64,000 nt of DNA from Chaetoderma sp. LZ-2023a (Eukaryota > Mollusca > Caudofoveata > Chaetodermatida > Chaetodermatidae), in the NCBI GenBank assembly GCA_034401795.1, contig CM067366.1, positions 75,659,062-75,723,061 of the forward strand, given 5' to 3'. Positions within the stretch are counted from its first letter, which is position 1, and the number at the start of each line of letters is the position of its first letter. Under the pieces are notes generated by a model. It was not told the origin of the DNA. It saw only the letters and a list, made by a program, of their open reading frames with translations, and searched no databases. Below are positions 59,311-64,000 of this stretch, one piece after another. The position numbers and the translations under genes are program-made.

Positions 59311-60559
59311 CTTTGGAAAGGGAAATAGATAATGTTACGTAAGAATACCTTAACGATGAGAATATTGGCGGGGTCAAATTTCCAGTGGGAAAGGAAAATG
59401 TTTCAAATCGTTTTGCTAAATCTACACACTGTGAGAATCTAATATTTTCGGATTAATTATGCCAGATAATAACCGTAACCATAACTAAAAATGCTGATTT
59501 CCCGCGTGAAAAGTCCAAGATGGGTAGCGATCGCTTTGCATACAAATGTTTCATTCAAAGGTTCAATTTGGCATTCGTTTAGCAACCCCCCACCCCACCC
59601 CCGCTACTCGCCAGGCAGTCCATCCACCACTATGTCCAACCATTCATTGGTTAATTTCTTCGTGTATTCCCTCACTCGCCCATCTTTCATTCGTTCATTC
59701 GTTCGCATGTGCGTGACTACATTTGTATCCAAATTCCATTATATCTGATCGCTTATGGCCATGAGACTTGACAAACCATGTAACATGTTGTCTGAGCAAG
59801 CTGTTATGGCTTGATACTGAACCATTGCAGCACATTAATGTAATTGAGGGTTATCGAGAGCGAGCTGTGATCCTTAATGGCGACCAAGACAATTCATCCA
59901 GAATGTACGCACTGTACGAGATTTTCAGCAAAGCAAATTACTGCAGATTTTATAATCCTTTCCACCGAAATCAGTGGTGCTAACGGTAGCAGTGCATTTC
60001 AGTTTCAGTAGTATTGGTTCAAAACATTATCATGAGACTTTCTTGTATATAAGAAGAATATAACCATTACCGTAGATACAGCATGGATATCATCCTTCAT
60101 TTGCAAGGAAATGTGTTAATGGCGTCGACAATACATTCCGCTGTGCTAGATACCAGTGTTAACGCGTACGCGGCCACAGCCCAGGTCAGAGTTTGGCTTC
60201 CGCTCGCTTCGCTGTATTCCGATAACGGGACCAACCCCTAATGCAGGCAAAAACAAGTAACAGAATCGGTTCACTGAATAAGCTTGTATCATTTGTTTTG
60301 ATAAATGAACAGAAAAAGTCGATTTCCTTTAGCGGGATTTTGGTGGTCACTTGCTCATGCATTGCAAATGTTCAGTGTATTGGATCGCAATGTGGAATAA
60401 ATCTTGCATGGATACTATTGAGACAGATTCTATGACATCGCGAGCGACTCCATGGCATTGACGGTCTGGCTAATATTAAACACTATGTGTAACTGAGTTT
60501 GACTAAAATGGTATGATATAAGCAGAGCGATTGGTGATGCTCAAAGTCTTGCGTGCATG
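59311..60559. other. No recognised gene
   Basis: Chance frames only. The 71-codon plus frame at 59768-59983 and the 64-codon frame at 60241-60435 show no known motif. Confidence 0.45.
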
Positions 60560-61020
<461 letters not shown>

Positions 61021-61351
61021 GGTGTTGGGTCTGTGCTGCAACTTACAATTTGCACTGATTTTGAAGAACAAGGAAGTATGTCTGCCTCTATCTAGTAATC
61101 CTGCAATCAACTGTATGCCCACACTCTCTTCTCATCTTCTCCTAAGCTGTATATACCCAGCATTTCCACCCATCCTTCGTCTAGCACTATTCGCACCCTT
61201 CCACGCGTTTCCATTAATCAATATATCTAGTGTTTCCACCTATCTTCGGTCAACTCTAAGCCCAGCATCGCCATCCGTCATTTATCCAAATGCAAGACCA
61301 CACCGGCCACCCAATTTCCGTACAACTGTCTACCCACCATGTGTACACTCC

Positions 61352-61470
61352 AGCTCTTCCCCATTACCACTCCACTCCCCATTACCACTCCACTCCCCAT
61401 TACCACTCCACTCCCCATTACCACTCCACTCTCCATTACCACTCCACTCCCCATTACCACTCCATTCAAA
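61352..61470 (+). repeat. 18-bp minisatellite
   Basis: About six near-identical copies of CCCCATTACCACTCCACT. Confidence 0.95.
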
Positions 61471-61779
61471 AGTAATGTACCCTGGTCCATCTGTCCTCCA
61501 TATCATTATATGCCCACATTGACTGACAGATACGCAATAACATAGTAATCTCATTTCGCTAACGTTTGTTGGGAGACTGGGGAATCTGAGGAAAATAACA
61601 TCAGCCATCCTCATCATCTGTTGACGCTGTCTTTGCTCTCTTCGTCGGTCTCGTCATTACAGTCACAAACGTATGCTAATGTTGTCTTCACCATCGATGT
61701 TTTCGCAGTTGTTAATACGCCCCTCCTCATCGTCATCCTAAATATTGCAGCGATCATCATAATGAACCTTTCCAGTTTA

Positions 61780-62165
61780 TCCATCCATCTTATGACGTCA
61801 TAATCAACTACGTGCAGGATGGTGTCCTAACCGGTTACGTCATGAAGGTTGTAGTTACGTACGTCATGAACGCATAGTTGAAGACGGACTAAGCATTGTT
61901 TTATGAATTGTATGTTTTTACTATTTAACAAACATTCTGTTGAATATTTTGAAACAAGTTTGACTGGGCGCTGTTGCTGCCATAGACAGCAACAGCACCC
62001 AGTCAAATTATTAAAAAAAATATTCAACAGCTTACCTGAATAGTTTTCTGATGATTGATAATCAGCGAGTTCAGCGATCAATCGATCCCAATACGAGCGA
62101 GGTGTGGGTTGAGCTTACCTAGAGATGAGCGGCGGCAGAGCTAAAACTGGAACGGTCTATTGGTG
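61780..62165 (+). mobile_element. Palindromic MITE (family P), near full length
   Basis: TGACGTCA at 61793; TATGAATTGTATGTTTTTAC block; palindrome 61937-62030 (CTGTTGAATATTTTGAAACA to its complement, loop CATAGA); GAGCGAGGTGTGGGTTGAGC; terminal TAAAACTGGAACGGTCTATT. Confidence 0.85.
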
Positions 62166-62229
62166 TCATTGCATCACTATGCCTGCGCTCGTGACCATAT
62201 TCTGATCCCAGCGACGCCGTCACTATATG

Positions 62230-62376
62230 TACATAACATCAAAGCGATCTACTTATAGAATCCAAAATGTGCTGCGATGAAACTATGCATCAATGTGGCT
62301 ATCTACAACGCATCCGTTCGTGGTGATTGTGAGGGTGCGTATCGTGGTGGTGGCGGCGGTGGTAGTGGCGGTGGCA

Positions 62377-62418
<42 letters not shown>

Positions 62419-62450
62419 AGCAGTGGCGGTAGTGGTTGGTTTTCGCGTGA
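62230..62450 (+). repeat. Diverged 1.4-kb repeat, copy 2 left part, with GGC array
   Basis: CATCAATGTGGCTATCTACA (62287) matches 55530 in copy 1. It is followed by a GGTGGTGGC/GGC array at 62342-62435 where copy 1 has a GGT patch. Confidence 0.75.
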
Positions 62451-62524
62451 CTGGAGATATACATTTCTAGCTATGCTATGCCCATTGCGAGATAAGCTCG
62501 ACCTACTGGCTAGACGCATTGGAT

Positions 62525-62855
62525 TCACTTTTCCAGAGTAACATCTATCAATATGACGTCATATGACGTCATAATCAGATAAGTGGCGTGTAAGATGACG
62601 TCATCATCATTACCTCATAAAGGATTCTATTTGGCCCGTCTTTAACTCTTAATAGTCCAACACGTTGTACGAATTGTATGTATCAGCACTCAGTAAAATT
62701 AGTTTCAAAATTTCCATCGGCTAACCTGTATAGTTTTCTGGAAATTGATAGTCAGGAAGTTCAGGGATCGATCGATTCCAACACGAGCGAGGTGTGGTTG
62801 GATCTACGCTAGAGATGGCCGGGGCATAGCTAAAATGGAGAGGTCCATTACACTT
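62525..62855 (+). mobile_element. Palindromic MITE (family P), one arm missing
   Basis: Three TGACGTCA sites (62554, 62564, 62596), TTGTACGAATTGTATGTATC, a single arm (TTAGTTTCAAAATTTCCATC), ATCGATCGATTCCAACACGA and the terminal CTAAAATGGAGAGGTCCATT. It splits copy 2 of the 1.4-kb repeat. Confidence 0.85.
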
Positions 62856-62869
62856 GGGGAAAAAATGGT

Positions 62870-63480
62870 CTGCTTACAATGGTAACAACCTTTACTGAAA
62901 TTGACTTAGACATATTGAAAATAATTCAAGCTTGCAAGATATCACTCTAGGTTGTTCCAAGCTTCGCGAAGTGGAAAGGTAAGCAGTCATACGTAACTAC
63001 CAGAAGCTATGCATGTACGTGTATTCGTGTTTTATGTTGCTAATCCCCTGTTTCGAGAAATGAGAAACAAACATCAACAGCATGCACCCCTCCATTGATT
63101 ACAACCGGCCTATTGTTAGCGATCCTGAAATTCAATTGGCAATTCACTTTCAATCAATCTTCAATTCGTCTTTTATCGTTAACCAGTCACAATCGAGTAA
63201 CGAGAAAACGACAGTTCTCCAGTGAATAATACCGGACAATTGCGCGCAGTCACTAATATGGTCTTGATTGATAGTCTTAATACGATTGAGCGACAACTCG
63301 AAATTAGCTGAATAATCCATGAATAATCGATAACGGTACTGTCCAATAGCTAAATAAGATGATTCGACACAGCGATACATTCCCCCCAACGTCCTAGTCC
63401 ATGTTGCTGATGACCACCTTGTTAGCCTCTTGTATAACTGTGAATTAGGGCTAGTAAAACTCAAGCTGTCTGTCTTTTGT
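62870..63480 (+). repeat. Diverged 1.4-kb repeat, copy 2 right part
   Basis: Matches 56270-56890: GAAATTGACTTAGACATATT (62902), GTATTCGTGTTTTATGTTGC (63019), CCTGAAATTCAATTGGCAAT (63123) and TGAATAATCGATAACGGTAC-type blocks (63320-63340). The 121-codon minus frame is not shared with copy 1, so it is unlikely to be a gene. Confidence 0.8.
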
Positions 63481-64000
63481 TTAACTGTCCGTCTGTCGCA
63501 GATGGTTTTCGGCACATTTTTCGCACTCCTTCAAGATATTCAACTGGGGATCGAGTTTAAGGTGTATGCGTCAATCTTTGAAGAAGGTATGTCCCCTTTC
63601 GACTTGAGAAATACGAAAAATAGGAGCTTTCTACAGTTTTGTCAGTTTCAGGTGCTTCTGTCAATTTTGAATGGAGTTTTTGACTGTCAGTTTCTAAAGA
63701 TATATATCACCAGGTAGGGGACATGTATTGCAAAGCAATACTTACAGAATGCTCGTTTAACTGTGTCTTATGGCCCGTATAAGTCAGCGTGTCTGTCTCT
63801 TGCTTAACTGTAACTTATAACTAGTATATGTCAGTCTGTCTGTCTCTTGTTACTGTGACTTATGGCTAGCATAATTCAGCATGTCTGTCTCTTGTTTAGC
63901 TGTGACCTACGGCTAGTATAAGTGAGTGTATCTGTCAGCTGGTTTGTCCATTACCATACTTCTTGAAGGGCTGCACACATCTCATACAACATGCGTATTC
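63481..64000 (+). repeat. ~63-bp degenerate tandem repeat at the right edge
   Basis: From about 63750, units containing GTCTGTCTCTTG.TTAACTGTGACTTATGGCTAGTATAA-type order recur about three and a half times. Related single units lie at 63430-63480 and 56830-56880. The part before 63750 is unrecognised. Confidence 0.75.

Noticed and set aside
63150..63515. 121-codon minus frame at the right end
   Set aside because: The homologous region of the other repeat copy (56500-56890) does not keep this frame open, so it is not a conserved gene.

Overview
This window looks like nuclear DNA from an invertebrate animal, probably marine. Supporting points are GT-AG introns, one ion-channel gene spread over 45 kb, many simple-sequence arrays, several decayed non-LTR retrotransposons and dense short hairpin (MITE-like) elements. 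I cannot place it in a phylum from sequence alone. There is no sign of bacterial gene organisation.

The only host gene I can support is on the minus strand, from 53430 down to 8279. Six exons (98, 68, 224, 83, 144 and 153 bp) join in perfect phase into 256 codons. They encode an inhibitory-type Cys-loop ligand-gated channel subunit (GABA-A/glycine receptor superfamily), covering the ligand-binding domain, Cys-loop, SYGYT loop, M1 and the start of M2. The signal-peptide exon and everything after the start of M2 (rest of M2, M3, M4) were not found and may lie outside the window. Introns are 655, 21153, 380, 14926 and 7268 bp.

The introns are full of mobile DNA, and every coding element I recognised lies on the plus strand, antisense to the receptor. 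These are two Tx1/L1-like LINEs (16.5-20.8 and 22.1-28.8 kb, the second with its RT core replaced by AT-rich DNA), copies and fragments of another LINE (11.0-13.2, 31.8-33.8, 37.1 and 42.4-43.0 kb), and a multi-domain element gene with a PIN/FEN-like nuclease region (47.3-50.8 kb, broken; a second remnant at 38.5-39.3 kb). About fifteen copies or fragments of a short non-autonomous element with a central palindrome and CRE-like TGACGTCA sites are scattered through the window. A second hairpin family has three copies.

Three places where repeats meet splice sites stand out. The 3' end and donor of the M1-M2 exon are amplified as about nine 50-bp tandem units (7874-8312). The acceptor of the 224-bp exon is built from an ATT microsatellite. 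The donor of the 83-bp exon sits beside a 390-bp trinucleotide array carried by a repeated module.

The right end (55-64 kb) holds no recognised gene. It has a diverged 1.7-kb duplication, a 600-bp compound CA/CACG/TA array and further hairpin elements. The left end (1-7 kb) holds minisatellites, a SINE-like repeat and unidentified decayed sequence.
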